Shown one piece after another: positions 8,070 through 17,216 of a stretch of 64,000 nucleotides of DNA; the stretch's first letter is position 1; the number at the start of each line of letters is the position of its first letter. The stretch covers positions 8,171,001 to 8,235,000 of the forward strand of contig NZ_CP118574.1 in assembly GCF_028898845.1 (NCBI RefSeq), given 5' to 3'. The notes beneath the pieces were generated by a model that worked only from the letters and a program-made list of their open reading frames with translations, did not search any database and was not told where the DNA came from. Made by a program: the position numbers and the translations under genes. The DNA comes from Streptomyces sp. WZ-12 (GTDB taxonomy: Bacteria > Actinomycetota > Actinomycetes > Streptomycetales > Streptomycetaceae).

Positions 8070-8899
8070 GCATTCAAGAGATCCTCTCCCGAGCCTTGCT
8101 GGTCCGCGAACGCACACTGCCCCGCGACATCGTCCCCCTTCACGCGCTCACCAAAGATCCAGACACCTCCTCGGCCCGCACTCGCGCGTTCGACGAGGCG
8201 GCTGAGGACTTGCGAGCACTGTGCGAAACCCTCGTCGCACACGCCCCCGCTTCCTCCGTCACCAACTTCCTCACCGACCAACTCCCCGCACCTGGCAGCG
8301 CATTGATCCTGGCCTGCATCCTTCACCTCACCGACACCGATGACGGAGCGCGTTTTTGGTGGCAGTACGCAGCCGGCGCAGGCCATGCCTCCGCCGCCTA
8401 CTGCCTCTACCTTCACCACCTGGCCCAAGGCGAGCAGGAGACTGCCGAATGGTGGCACCGCCAGACGGACAGTGTGCAGCCTCCGCCAGAAGCCGCACTC
8501 CACCACCCCCAACGCTCGGGTCCGGAGGGGCCTTCGGACCAACGCGTCACCGACCCGTCGACCACCACGATCCTGCGCGTCCTGCGCCACCTGGCAAGGT
8601 CAACCGTCCGCGAGCGCACCGCCGCGGTCACCGAACTCATGGCCTGCGTACCCAACGCGGTCGCCGTCGGCTACCTCCGCCAGCCCGAGGTCGAACTCCC
8701 CATCCCAGGCGGCGACTTCGCCCGGCAGATCCGCACCGTGCTCGACACCGCCGCACATGGGCCCGATGCCCCCGACGCGCTCCCCTCGCGCCCAGCCCCT
8801 CACGCACAACCCACCGACCCCAACCAGCCGCTGGATCGCCTCCCCACCGACTCCGCCAAGACGTTGCGGCCACCGATGGGTGAAACCGCAACTCGATGA
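8066..8899 (+). CDS. helical protein of HTH operon, function unknown
   Basis: A 277-residue, mostly helical, soluble protein coupled (ATGA) to the HTH gene. The middle (LILACILHLTDTDDGARFWW, QYAAGAGHASAAYCLYLHHL) looks like TPR/SEL1-type helical repeats: alternating small residues and A-A-Y-C-L-Y-L-H-H. The N-terminal part is a short alpha domain (ILSRALLVRERTLPRDIVPL) and the C-terminal tail is Pro-rich and disordered. In Streptomyces such proteins often accompany HTH proteins of the type upstream; the role is not known to me. Probably a protein-interaction partner of the regulator. Confidence 0.6.
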   Translation: MSIQEILSRALLVRERTLPRDIVPLHALTKDPDTSSARTRAFDEAAEDLRALCETLVAHAPASSVTNFLTDQLPAPGSALILACILHLTDTDDGARFWWQYAAGAGHASAAYCLYLHHLAQGEQETAEWWHRQTDSVQPPPEAALHHPQRSGPEGPSDQRVTDPSTTTILRVLRHLARSTVRERTAAVTELMACVPNAVAVGYLRQPEVELPIPGGDFARQIRTVLDTAAHGPDAPDALPSRPAPHAQPTDPNQPLDRLPTDSAKTLRPPMGETATR

Positions 8900-9325
8900 A
8901 CCCCGCCAGGCATCGGGCTCCTGGCCGACTGGCAACGTGCGCGGTGGCGCCGACGCATGGCGACTGCCGCTCTTCCGAGGCCACGTCGCTGTGTGCCGAG
9001 CAGTAGCCCAGCAAGGTACACGGCGGTATGCAAGGACGATGTGCTCGGCACGACACCTCACGATCCTCATGCGTTACGACGTGGAACGAGGACTCCTGGC
9101 ACTGCCTGGTGCGTGGGTACTCCGGGCAGTGCCAACGCCCGTGCCGCGACGATCCGTCGATCGCGTCATTGCCCAGCCTGGCTGGTGGAGCCGTGCACCG
9201 GCTTCGACTGAGCGTAGTGGGCGCGAGATGAGTGGGTCGGAGCATCGGCAAGGGCTCTGACCTCCGGGACCTGCTCGCCGATTCCCTTCCTCGGGGCGTC
9301 CGTTGACCACGACTCGATGCGTGCC
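8900..9325. other. intergenic region, no gene recognised
   Basis: Lies between convergent genes. I see no coding frame with recognisable content and no clear hairpin. Confidence 0.5.
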
Positions 9326-9853
9326 CTAGCGCTGCGTTGCCCGCCGGGCTCGATGTCGCCGTACCGCATCGCGGTTGGCGCACGCGTGGCAGCAGTAACG
9401 TTGTCGTCCGCCCCTGGTGAAGTCCGCGTACACGCGGCCGCATTCGGCCAGTGCGCAGCGGCCGAGCCGGTCCATGCCCCGACTGGTCAGGTGCAGGGCC
9501 GTACCCACGCTGACCACCGCCCGGACGACCGAGCCCAGGCTGAGGTCGTCGTCGCGGTAGTGGATGTGCCAGCCCCCGTCGGCGTGGTCGGTCACGCGCG
9601 GGTGCGCGGAGGCTGAGGCCAGCAACGCATTGAGCAGTGCGGCCCGTTGGGAATCCGTGCCGGCGTCGGCCACGGCCAGCCAGCGCGGGATGAACTCCAG
9701 GATCTCCGCCAAGTCCCCCTCATCCACTGGATGGTCGATGGCCATCCCCGCTGCCAGGCATTGCTCGGCAAGCTCCTCGGGAGTGCGCGGCGGCGCTGAC
9801 GCGAGCTGGATCATCAGCCGCACAGGGTCTTCTCCGTAAGGGTTCTGATGCAT
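9326..9853 (-). CDS. CGNR-type zinc-finger regulator
   Basis: A 175-residue protein with an N-terminal ABATE-like stress-induced domain and a C-terminal treble-clef finger: RCALAECGRVYADFTRGGRQ followed by RYCCHACANRDAVRRHRAR. The name-giving CGNR reads CANR here. Zinc would be bound by the two C-x4-C pairs. Such proteins are transcription factors. The ATG at 9853 has no ribosome site, so it may be translated from a leaderless mRNA. It is divergent from the dehydrogenase at 9906 with only 52 bp between, so it very likely controls that gene. Confidence 0.85.
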   Translation of the reverse strand: MHQNPYGEDPVRLMIQLASAPPRTPEELAEQCLAAGMAIDHPVDEGDLAEILEFIPRWLAVADAGTDSQRAALLNALLASASAHPRVTDHADGGWHIHYRDDDLSLGSVVRAVVSVGTALHLTSRGMDRLGRCALAECGRVYADFTRGGRQRYCCHACANRDAVRRHRARRATQR

Positions 9854-9905
9854 AAGAGCATTACAGCATCCTGGTGCGGAACGGCCCCTTGAGGAGGAGG
9901 ACAGA

Positions 9906-10883
9906 ATGCAGCAACCCGGAACCGCAGCCGGAGGCGCGACTGTTGGACAGCGCCCACGGACGCCCGTCTCCGTGCTCGGACTCGGCGCGATGGGGCGGAA
10001 GTTGGCCCGCTGCCTGTTGGAGTCCGGCCATCCGACCACGGTGTGGAACCGCACCCCCGCAAAGGCCGAATCGCTCGTCGCGCAGGGGGCGTTACCTGCG
10101 CGGACGGTCGCCGAAGCAGTGGCCGCGAGCCCGCTGGTGATCGTGTGCGTGCTGGACTGCGATGCCGCCCTCCGGGTCCTGGAGCCGGTCGGGGCGGAGC
10201 TCTCCGGACGGGTGTTGGTCAACGTCACCTCGGACACCCCCGAGCGCAACCGCCAGGCAGCCGCATGGGCGGCCGGGCACGGCATTGCGTACCTCACCGG
10301 CGCCATGCTGGCGCCGCCCACCCTGCTCGGCAACCCCGAAGCGACCATCCTGTACAGCGGTTCACGCCGCGCCCACGAAGAGCACGAGGCCACGCTCAGG
10401 GTCCTGGCCGGCCGGGCTCCCTACCTCGGCCCGGACGCCGGAACCGCCACGGTCCACGACGTGGCGCTGCTCAGCCTCTACTACGCCGGCCTGGCCGGAA
10501 TGGCCAACGCCTTCGCCCTGGCCGGCGCGCAGGGCGTACCGGCCGAGGACCTCGCGCCGCACCTCGACGTCATCCTGAGCCAATTCCCCTCCATCGGGGC
10601 GCGGATGGCCGGGGACGCCGATGCCAGGCACTACTCCAAGGAGGCGGACGTCCTCGCGATCCACACCTCGGGCCTCGCCCACATCATCAAGACCTCCCAG
10701 GACCACGGCGTCAGCGCGGATGTGCTCCGCGCGGTCAAGGGTTTCGTGGACCGGGCCATCGCGGCGGGGTACGGCGACACGGAGTTCGCCAGCGTGGTGG
10801 AGGTGCTGCGGGGGAGGGCGTCGGACGGAGCGAGGGCCGACGGGCTGTCAGATCACTTGTGTGAAGGGCAATTTGACGTGTGA
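9906..10883 (+). CDS. NAD(P)-dependent beta-hydroxyacid dehydrogenase / imine reductase-like
   Basis: A 325-residue two-domain enzyme. Residues about 20-45 carry the Rossmann dinucleotide motif VSVLGLGAMGRKLARCLLESGH followed by VWNRT, where the R-T pair favours NADP. The C-terminal all-helical domain contains YLTGAMLAPP. In imine reductases and beta-hydroxyacid dehydrogenases the following region holds the catalytic residue; here the usual G-x-x-G-x-G-x-x-x-K helix is not obvious (GTATVHDVALLSLYYAG), so it resembles the imine reductase branch in which the lysine is replaced. Strong GGAGGAGG ribosome site. Divergent from the CGNR regulator. Substrate unknown. Confidence 0.8.
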   Translation: MQQPGTAAGGATVGQRPRTPVSVLGLGAMGRKLARCLLESGHPTTVWNRTPAKAESLVAQGALPARTVAEAVAASPLVIVCVLDCDAALRVLEPVGAELSGRVLVNVTSDTPERNRQAAAWAAGHGIAYLTGAMLAPPTLLGNPEATILYSGSRRAHEEHEATLRVLAGRAPYLGPDAGTATVHDVALLSLYYAGLAGMANAFALAGAQGVPAEDLAPHLDVILSQFPSIGARMAGDADARHYSKEADVLAIHTSGLAHIIKTSQDHGVSADVLRAVKGFVDRAIAAGYGDTEFASVVEVLRGRASDGARADGLSDHLCEGQFDV

Positions 10884-10887
10884 TCTG

Positions 10888-11562
10888 CTACTTGTTCGTC
10901 GGGCGTACGCCCTGGAAGTAGGTCAGCCAGGGCCGGATGTCGCCGTGGCCCACCAGTTCGAAGCCGACGCCTGCGAGGAGGTCCCCGAGGAGATCCACTC
11001 CGGAGTGCTCCATGGCGTGACCGGCCAATACGTGGACGAGGTTGCGGCCGAGCCGGCCCGTGGGCGGCCTGAACTCGGCGATGAGGAGGCGTCCGCCCGG
11101 CCGCAGCACGCGGTACATCTCGGCCAGGGCTACCGAACGCAGCTCCTCCGGGAGATGGTGCAGCATGAGGCTGTTGACCACGACGTCCATCGATGCGTCG
11201 GGCACGTCCAGTGACTCGGCGATCCCTTCCCGGTATGTGACCGCGGCGGCGGTGATCCGCTGGTCGAGGGTCTTGCGGCGGGCGTAGGCGAGGACGGACG
11301 GCGAGGGGTCGATGCCGAGCATCGTCCCTTCCGCGCCGACCCGTTGGGCCACGGGCCGGGTCAGGCCACCTGTGCCGCATCCCACGTCGAGAGCGCGGTC
11401 GCCGGCCTGTGCGCCGCTCAGCGCGGCGAGTTGGGCGAAGGCGCGCCGCCGCCTGCCGGCGAAGCCGAGGGCGCTGAACAGTTCGTAGGCGCGGGCCGGG
11501 CCGATGGTGACACCTGGGGTATCGGACCGCGGCGTGCCGTGCAGGAATCTTCCGAGGGCCAT
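10888..11562 (-). CDS. class I SAM-dependent methyltransferase
   Basis: A 224-residue methyltransferase of the UbiE/Methyltransf_11 kind. Motif I is ALDVGCGTGGLT (about residues 57-68), followed by GIDPSPSVLAYARRK, then the motif IV region VVVNSLMLHHLP and the post-motif LRPGGRLLIAEF. I start at ATG 11562, which has AAGGTGAG at good spacing, rather than the GTG three codons upstream. The promoter region carries two palindromes (11579-11594 and 11606-11621); the first is repeated exactly at 18742-18757 upstream of a decayed oxidoreductase/MFS operon, so both were under one regulator. Substrate unknown. Confidence 0.85.
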   Translation of the reverse strand: MALGRFLHGTPRSDTPGVTIGPARAYELFSALGFAGRRRRAFAQLAALSGAQAGDRALDVGCGTGGLTRPVAQRVGAEGTMLGIDPSPSVLAYARRKTLDQRITAAAVTYREGIAESLDVPDASMDVVVNSLMLHHLPEELRSVALAEMYRVLRPGGRLLIAEFRPPTGRLGRNLVHVLAGHAMEHSGVDLLGDLLAGVGFELVGHGDIRPWLTYFQGVRPTNK

Positions 11563-11578
11563 GCCTCTCACCTTGCAA

Positions 11579-11621
11579 CTTAGTGACGGCTAAGAATGCG
11601 GCTAACTTAGTCGTGACTAAG
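11579..11621. promoter_or_regulatory. tandem operators upstream of the methyltransferase
   Basis: CTTAGTGACGGCTAAG (11579-11594) and CTTAGTCGTGACTAAG (11606-11621) are two palindrome-like sites of the same CTTAG...CTAAG type. They begin 17 bases upstream of the ATG. The first 16-mer is identical at 18742-18757. Confidence 0.7.
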
Positions 11622-11842
11622 AAAGCTCGCAAGCCGGGCCGGGCCGGGTCGGGCCGGCCCGGGTCTGGGCGCCGGCGTGTGCGGCGCGTTGGCCGGCTGC
11701 CCAGGGGGGCCGTGCCCGCCCTGCTGGTCGTTCGTCGCGGCGCACTCGTGCGTCATGACGCAGCATCAGCTCGCACAACGACCGGAAGCGATCACCGGTT
11801 AACCGTTGGATCGAGTCTCCGTCGGCCTTGTAGGTTCCTGGC

Positions 11843-12319
11843 GTGACTGAGGGCTGCAGCAAGGTGTGTATTCGACCCGCGGACGCGGCGGACGCCGCGG
11901 TGATCGCGCGCATCCATCTGATTTCCCGGGCCGCGACGATGCCGTACCTGCCCCCGCAGCGGCGCAGCCATGAGCAAGTGACCCAATGGGTCGGGGGCGT
12001 CCTGCTTCGGGAATGTCGCACCTGGGTCGCGGTGTGTGGCCCGGAGGTTCTCGGGTACGCGGCCGTTGAGGGCGACATGCTCGAACACCTCTATCTGCGC
12101 CCGGACTTCCGCCGCCAAGGCATCGGCACGCTGCTGCTCAACGAGGTCAGGCGGCACAACTCCGGCGGGCTGTCCCTGCACGTCTTCCAGCAGAACACCG
12201 AAGCCCGCGCGTTCTACCAGCGTCACGGCTTCACCGTCCTCGACTCCAGTGACGGAAGCCGCAACATGGAGAACCTGCCCGACATGACCCTTCGCTGGGT
12301 TCCGAGCAGTACGCGGTGA
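11843..12319 (+). CDS. GNAT-family N-acetyltransferase
   Basis: A 158-residue GNAT protein. The acetyl-CoA binding motif A is LEHLYLRPDFRRQGIGTLLL (about residues 80-99, R-x-x-G-I-G). Motif B follows with LHVFQQNTEARAFYQRHGF. The N-terminal strand-helix (VCIRPADAADAAVIARIH) is typical. The start is the GTG at 11843. Acceptor substrate unknown; it stands alone. Confidence 0.85.
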   Translation: MTEGCSKVCIRPADAADAAVIARIHLISRAATMPYLPPQRRSHEQVTQWVGGVLLRECRTWVAVCGPEVLGYAAVEGDMLEHLYLRPDFRRQGIGTLLLNEVRRHNSGGLSLHVFQQNTEARAFYQRHGFTVLDSSDGSRNMENLPDMTLRWVPSSTR

Positions 12320-12542
12320 CGCGCGTCGGGGGAGAGCGATGGCCTGACTCATCCGGCGATGCCGCCTGGGATGTCCCCATTGCGGCTCGGAAGTCGGATG
12401 CTCTCCCAACGGGCGAGCATCTGCCGAAAAGGTGGGGATAACCCCAGTGATCCCGCGGTGCCCCTTCCGGGATAATGATCTTGCAGCGGCGCTTCGGACC
12501 GAGCGTTCCTGCATCGAACGACCAGGAACGGGGACAGGGGAC

Positions 12543-13235
12543 ATGGCAGATCACGTCGCGTATGAAGCGGAGCCGCAAAGGGAGGCGCTGGCGCCGGCAG
12601 CCAGGGCGGAGCCGTGGCGACCGACGGTGCTCGGCCGCCTGCTGGCACCCTGGCGCGGACTGGCCCTGCTGGGGCTGGGCCTGCTCTCCGCGATGATGTC
12701 CTGGCTGCTGCTGATCTCGATGTGTCTGCTGTTCATCTGGCTCGGCTTCGCGATGGTGCCCGAGGTGGCCCGCGTCCTGCACACTCTGGCGAACCGTCAG
12801 CTCGAACTGGGCCGTCGCTGGTACGGCATGCCCCCGACCGCGCCTGGCGGCTCCGACACCAACCGGCCCACCTCACGCTCCACCCCGCTGCTCGTACGGC
12901 GCGTCCTGTCCGTGCTCCGGAGCCCGGCCACCTGGTGCGACCTGGGCTGGGCCCAACTCGCCGTCACCTTCCTCGGGTTCCTCGCGCTGCTCCCCTTCAC
13001 CCTGCTCGTCCACGGGGCGTTCGGCATCGCGCTGCCGTACCTCTGGGATTGGGTGGCCCCCGCCTTCGACGGCAGCTGGTTCCTGTTCGTCCCGTTGAGC
13101 AGTCACACCACGCACATCGCCGCCGGTGTGGGCGTGGCGGAGATCCTCCTCGGTCTGTGGGCGGGGCCGTACATCCTGCGCGCCCAGGCCCGCCTCTCGC
13201 AGACCCTGTTGTGCCCGTCGGGCACCCGCCGGTGA
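12543..13235 (+). CDS. putative sensor-domain membrane protein (no kinase part)
   Basis: A 230-residue protein resembling the 'putative sensor' domain (PF13796-like) found at the N-terminus of some actinobacterial histidine kinases. Two hydrophobic hairpins are visible: about residues 38-75 (LALLGLGLLSAMMSWLLLIS then MCLLFIWLGFAMV) and 135-165 (LAVTFLGFLALLPFTLLVHG), with a last segment near the C-terminus (VGVAEILLGLWAGPYIL). It ends before any dimerisation or ATPase domain, so it is a stand-alone sensor-like protein. ATG start with AGGGG upstream. Function unknown. Confidence 0.75.
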   Translation: MADHVAYEAEPQREALAPAARAEPWRPTVLGRLLAPWRGLALLGLGLLSAMMSWLLLISMCLLFIWLGFAMVPEVARVLHTLANRQLELGRRWYGMPPTAPGGSDTNRPTSRSTPLLVRRVLSVLRSPATWCDLGWAQLAVTFLGFLALLPFTLLVHGAFGIALPYLWDWVAPAFDGSWFLFVPLSSHTTHIAAGVGVAEILLGLWAGPYILRAQARLSQTLLCPSGTRR

Positions 13236-13283
13236 CCCACGCCAGGGACGGACTCCTGGTCCACCGGCGGTGGTTTCGACCCG

Positions 13284-13640
13284 TCAGAGGTCGTAAGCGG
13301 TCTCGTGCTTGGGTTGGTACAGGCCGATCGTGCCCGCTCCAGGCACGGCAAGGGTGGTGACCGAGCCCCAGCCTCGTTCGGTGATGTCCGTGGTGAACTC
13401 GACGCCCTTGGCCTTCAGGTCCGCGACGGTGGTGGCGAGGTCGTCGCACATGAGGAACAGTTCGACGACGCCGGCGGCGTGCGGGTCGGTCGGGTGCACG
13501 GCGAGTTCGCTCGGTGGGGCCTTGAAGATGAGCCAGCCGTCTCCGGCGTCGACGTTCGGCAGCCCCAACACATCGCGGAAGAACGCGCGTGCCTCTTCGG
13601 CGTCGCTCGCGTAGATGATCGTGTGCGCACCGTTGATCAC
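13284..13640 (-). CDS. VOC-family (glyoxalase/bleomycin-resistance fold) protein
   Basis: A 118-residue single VOC unit (paired beta-alpha-beta3). It begins INGAHTIIYASDAEEARAFF with RDVLGLP, has VVELFLMCDDLATTVADLKA in the second half and ends TLAVPGAGTIGLYQPKHE. Likely metal-binding residues are His5, Glu in VELF and Glu near the C-terminus. GTG start. Role could be a dioxygenase, lyase or drug-binding protein; nothing nearby narrows it. Confidence 0.85.
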   Translation of the reverse strand: MINGAHTIIYASDAEEARAFFRDVLGLPNVDAGDGWLIFKAPPSELAVHPTDPHAAGVVELFLMCDDLATTVADLKAKGVEFTTDITERGWGSVTTLAVPGAGTIGLYQPKHETAYDL

Positions 13641-14047
13641 TCGCTCATGCCCTTCTCATGAAAGCGCCTCACCCAGTGCAAAGCGCCACGGTGATTCTCC
13701 CTCGTGCCCGGGCGTAAACCGTGCATGCAGATGCCCGCCGTGGCCATGGCGGAAGGGCCGCTTCCGGCGATGCCAACGAGTTGCCGAACCGACTGCCGAT
13801 TCCGTTGGGGCGATGACCAGCGGTGCAGCCAGCAGTGCTGATATTCCCCCATGCGCGCTGGTGCAACTGCATGCCGTCGGTCTCTGTTCGTCTCGGGAGA
13901 GCTGCCAGGGTTTCGGGTTCCGGGTTTGGGGTTCCGCGGAGGTTGCCGGCTGATGGGACATGTTTGTCGACGCCAGGTGGCTACGCTCCTTGCAACCAGC
14001 CTCGATCACGGGCGGGTTGCAAGTCGTCTCCGCGGGGAGGCTCTCCG
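13641..14047. other. intergenic region, no gene recognised
   Basis: Lies between two VOC genes on the same strand. No recognisable frame. The separation suggests the VOC genes are independent transcripts. Confidence 0.5.
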
Positions 14048-14788
14048 TCAGGACTGGGCGAGGACGCAGAACTCGTGGCCCTCCGGGTCGGCCAGGCACG
14101 TCCACGGGACGTCACCCTGCCCGAGGTCGAGGTGGGTGGCGCCGAGGGCCCGCAGCCGAGCCACCTCCGCTGCCTTGCTGTCATCGGGGTACGGCAGCAG
14201 GTCAAGATGGACGCGGTCCGGCACGGTCTTCGCGCCAGGCGTGCGGAGGAACTCAAGATACGGGCCGACGCCCCTGGCGGAGCGCAACACCGCCCGATCG
14301 TCGGTCACTTCGTGCAGGGTCCAGTCCAGTGCCTCGTCCCAGAACCGGGCCATGGCCCGTGGGTCTTCGCAGTCGACGACCACCGCGGCAATCGGCCCGG
14401 TGTCCCGGTAGATCTCCCGAGGTTCCAACACGCAGAACTCGTTGCCCTCGGGGTCGGCGAGGACCGTCCACGGCACCGCGCCCTGGCCCACGTTGACGGG
14501 CGTTGCGCCGAGCGCCTGGAGACGCGCGACCAGCTCGGCCTGATGGGCGGCGGAGGTGGTGGCGAGATCGATGTGCACGCGGTTCTTCGTTGTTGTCTTG
14601 GATTCCGGGACGGGAACGACGTCGACGCAGACGGCGAGTGGGTCCGGCCAAACGGGGCCGCCGGCGGGTCCGACGTAGGTGGTCACGCCGGGGCTGTAGG
14701 CACTCCAACCGAGCGCCTCCGCCCAGAACCGGCCGACCGCCGGGGCGTCAAGCGCCTTGATGTTCACCTGAACAGGTCGCAGTGCCAT
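14048..14788 (-). CDS. two-domain VOC-family protein
   Basis: A 246-residue protein formed of two tandem VOC repeats. Each repeat has the same order: FWAEALGW / FWDEALDW, RVHIDLA / RVHLDLL, LQALGATPVNVGQGAVPWTV / LRALGATHLDLGQGDVPWTC, and ADPEGNEFCVLEP / ADPEGHEFCVLAQ. The histidines of RVH-DL and the glutamates of DPEGxEFCVL are the probable metal ligands, one set per half. I start at ATG 14788 (MALRPVQV), not at the longer frame. Many such proteins are annotated glyoxalase or bleomycin-resistance-like; the substrate is unknown. Confidence 0.85.
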   Translation of the reverse strand: MALRPVQVNIKALDAPAVGRFWAEALGWSAYSPGVTTYVGPAGGPVWPDPLAVCVDVVPVPESKTTTKNRVHIDLATTSAAHQAELVARLQALGATPVNVGQGAVPWTVLADPEGNEFCVLEPREIYRDTGPIAAVVVDCEDPRAMARFWDEALDWTLHEVTDDRAVLRSARGVGPYLEFLRTPGAKTVPDRVHLDLLPYPDDSKAAEVARLRALGATHLDLGQGDVPWTCLADPEGHEFCVLAQS

Positions 14789-14955
14789 GCCGGCGATCCT
14801 ATGCACCCGCTCTGCCACGACACCCACCCACTCGCAGCGGCGACGGCGTTGGCTGGTGGTGCTGCACGTGCGGTGGATGGGCGGCCGAAGTCCCGGCTGG
14901 CATCGCCGAATTAACAGTCCACGACCAGGCTCGGCCCTTGAGATGATCCGGAGTC

Positions 14956-15750
14956 ATGACCAGATTCTTCGTGCTGCTGTTCGCGTTGTCCCTGCCGTTC
15001 TGGATAGCCGGATCCGTCTTCCGGGGACCCGGCGTGCTGCCCATGGCCATGCCGGTGAGCGCCTTTCAGTTCGTCCTGCCGTTCGTCGTGGCATCGGTTT
15101 GCCGTTGCCGGGACGAAGGGGTGCGCGGGGTGAGGGCGCTGCTGAAGAGGTCGTTCTCCGTCCCCCGTCGAGGGCAACGGGTCTGGTGGGTTCCCGCCAT
15201 CTTGCTGGTGCCTGCCACGATGCTGCTGTCGTACGGGCTGTTACCACTGGCCGGAGTGGTGCTCGACGGGCCGCATGAGCCGCTCGCGGCGGTACCCGCG
15301 CTCCTCGCCGTGTACGCCGTCGCTGCGGTCTGCGAGGAGGTGGGGTGGATGGGCTATGCCCTTCGCCCCTTGCAACGTCGGTGGGGAGCTTTCGGGGGCG
15401 CTGTGGTCCTGGGGGCGGCGTGGGCCGTGTGGCACGTCGTGGGATATCTCCAAGGAGGCCGCGCCGTATGGTGGATTGTGGGCCAGTGCCTGAGCACGGT
15501 GGCACTCCGGGTGCTCATTGTCTGGCTGTTCCACCGCACTGGCCGGGCCGTGCTCCCGGCAATCGTCATCCACACCCTGATCAATGTCGTCCAGTCGGTG
15601 TTCCCGGGCTACCCTCAACGCCCCGCCGCTGCCCTTGCGTTCGGCCTCGTCACCGCCGCCGCAGCCACGCTCGTGGCCCTCGCGTGGGGCGCGCGGACGC
15701 CGACGGGCTCTCGCGGCAACCCCCTTCGGGCCCGCGGCTCCGGAACTTGA
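14956..15750 (+). CDS. CPBP-family intramembrane metalloprotease (CAAX protease-like)
   Basis: A 264-residue membrane protein with about seven hydrophobic segments. The diagnostic motifs are present: motif 1 CEEVGWMGY (about residues 124-132, the E-E-x-x-x-R type with G at the arginine position shifted), motif 2 AAWAVWHVVGY (His about 163), and motif 3 IVIHTLINVV (His about 201, Asn two turns on). These supply glutamates and histidines to the metal site. Bacterial members act as prenyl-protein protease homologues, often in bacteriocin immunity or processing; no substrate is evident here. Confidence 0.8.
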   Translation: MTRFFVLLFALSLPFWIAGSVFRGPGVLPMAMPVSAFQFVLPFVVASVCRCRDEGVRGVRALLKRSFSVPRRGQRVWWVPAILLVPATMLLSYGLLPLAGVVLDGPHEPLAAVPALLAVYAVAAVCEEVGWMGYALRPLQRRWGAFGGAVVLGAAWAVWHVVGYLQGGRAVWWIVGQCLSTVALRVLIVWLFHRTGRAVLPAIVIHTLINVVQSVFPGYPQRPAAALAFGLVTAAAATLVALAWGARTPTGSRGNPLRARGSGT

Positions 15751-16104
15751 CGCGCAGCGCGGGGCGCACGTCTCCGCGGGGTGCCGGTGCACGTCGGCGC
15801 AAGCTCTCTACTGGGACGTTCGGCCGGCTCCCGCCCAGCTCAGGGCTGAGGGAGTGCCGCTGGGCATCACAGGCAAGCAAGCCATGTGCGGGCGACATTC
15901 TGCCTGAACTGGTCTGCCGGGAGGCGGGCTTGATCGGCACATCGGGGCAATCCTTTTCGCCGAGCAGGGCACATGGAAGATGTGTGCCCTGGCTGAAAGG
16001 CACCGTTAGCGCCCGGTGGGGGCTGCGCGGTCACATTGCCCCTGGTCGGCCCCTTTCCGCCCGCTATGGCGATATGTGAGGCATGACGAACAACCGCGGG
16101 AGCA

Positions 16105-16527
16105 ATGCCGCGTAGGGCCCCGCGCGCCGTCCGGGTCGGGTTGCCTGCCCGCCGACCAAGTCGTGATGCCTCGGCCGACATCGATGGCCTGTCCGCGCGA
16201 ACCATGCTCGCGATTCGACGTGTTGAGCGCACCCGCACCTTCCTGGAACCGGGGCAGACAGTCTTGGCAGTGCGGCTGTGGAAGGAACATGTATCTCTCC
16301 CCAAGCGCGAGTTGTGGCGTGACGGGGAGTGGGGAGACGGGCTGCACTGGGATTGCTGCGGTAACCCATTCCACGCCAGGGACCTCCTGGAGCACATGGT
16401 CAACGCACTGCCGGCCCGCAGCGCGGCCGAACTGCGCAGGCTGCTCATACGGCTCGACGCATTGGCCGGACCTCAGGACGTACCGCGCCGAGTACCACCA
16501 GCACAGCCACCATGGCACGTGTGGTGA
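16105..16527 (+). CDS. hypothetical protein
   Basis: A 140-residue soluble protein with no domain I recognise. The central part (TFLEPGQTVLAVRLWKEHVS, WRDGEWGDGLHWDCCGNPFH) is well-formed and contains a Cys-Cys pair and two histidines. It continues into a clear amphipathic helix (ALPARSAAELRRLLIRLDAL). The first 20 residues are low complexity and the true start may be a later codon such as the ATG at the MLAIRRVE position. The ribosome site is weak. No partners on either side. Confidence 0.5.
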   Translation: MPRRAPRAVRVGLPARRPSRDASADIDGLSARTMLAIRRVERTRTFLEPGQTVLAVRLWKEHVSLPKRELWRDGEWGDGLHWDCCGNPFHARDLLEHMVNALPARSAAELRRLLIRLDALAGPQDVPRRVPPAQPPWHVW

Positions 16528-17172
16528 CGACGCCCGCACCAGCGCGCCGCTTCCAGGGCACGCCATGGCAGGGGTTCGCTGCCGTAGACCAGGATCCTGA
16601 TACCAGTTGGCGTAGTGTCCGGCAGCCGGATCGCGGAGCGCCCCCTGTCACCCGCGTCGCAGGCCGTGCAGGTAGCGGGTGCGTTGGCGGCCGATGAATG
16701 GGAGGTCGACGACAGGTCCGAAGGCGGCGGTCGCCAGGCAGATGCCCAGGGTCACGGTGTTCCGGTAGCCGATGCCCGCGCGATAGGGCAGGTGGGCAGG
16801 AAGGTAACGCCGAAGGCGAGGGCGCCTGGCTTGTGGATGCGGGATTCGTCGGCGTGCGTGGTCGCGGTTGAACTGCTGGTAGTGGTCGGGGAGTTCGTGG
16901 TGGCGGTGGTGCGGGGTGCGAACGGTGGTGCTGGCTCCCCGGTAGGTGCGGTCAAGTCAGGGCGAGCGTCTGTCTGGTGAGACATGTCTGGGTGATGCCG
17001 TGCGCACTGGTTGCAGTCAGGTTGGGAGGTCGTCGTGGGGAGGGACGTGAGAACCACAGTGCGGTGCCATCCGGATGGGAGATGACCTGCACAACGCGTC
17101 CCGGGCTTCCTCCTGCCTGAGGTGTGTTCGCCGGAAAGCCACTGGAAGCGCCCCCAGTCGGCACGAAGTAAT
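16528..17172. other. decayed sequence, no intact gene
   Basis: Short - strand stretches such as RNTVTLGICLATAAFGPVVD look like pieces of a membrane protein but are broken by stops and frame changes. I cannot name the parent gene. Confidence 0.4.
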
Positions 17173-17213
17173 CCAAGGGCCGGGCAGCTCCCCCGAGGTT
17201 GCCCGGCCCTTGG
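17173..17213 (-). terminator. hairpin terminator of the decayed MFS operon
   Basis: CCAAGGGCCGGGCA (17173-17186) pairs perfectly with TGCCCGGCCCTTGG (17200-17213) around a 13-base loop, immediately downstream of the MFS reading frame that ends at 17217. Confidence 0.8.
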
Positions 17214-17216
17214 TGC

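Noticed and set aside
9326..10393. Longer 355-codon frame for the CGNR regulator
   Set aside because: The upstream part is antisense to the dehydrogenase; the family start matches the ATG at 9853.
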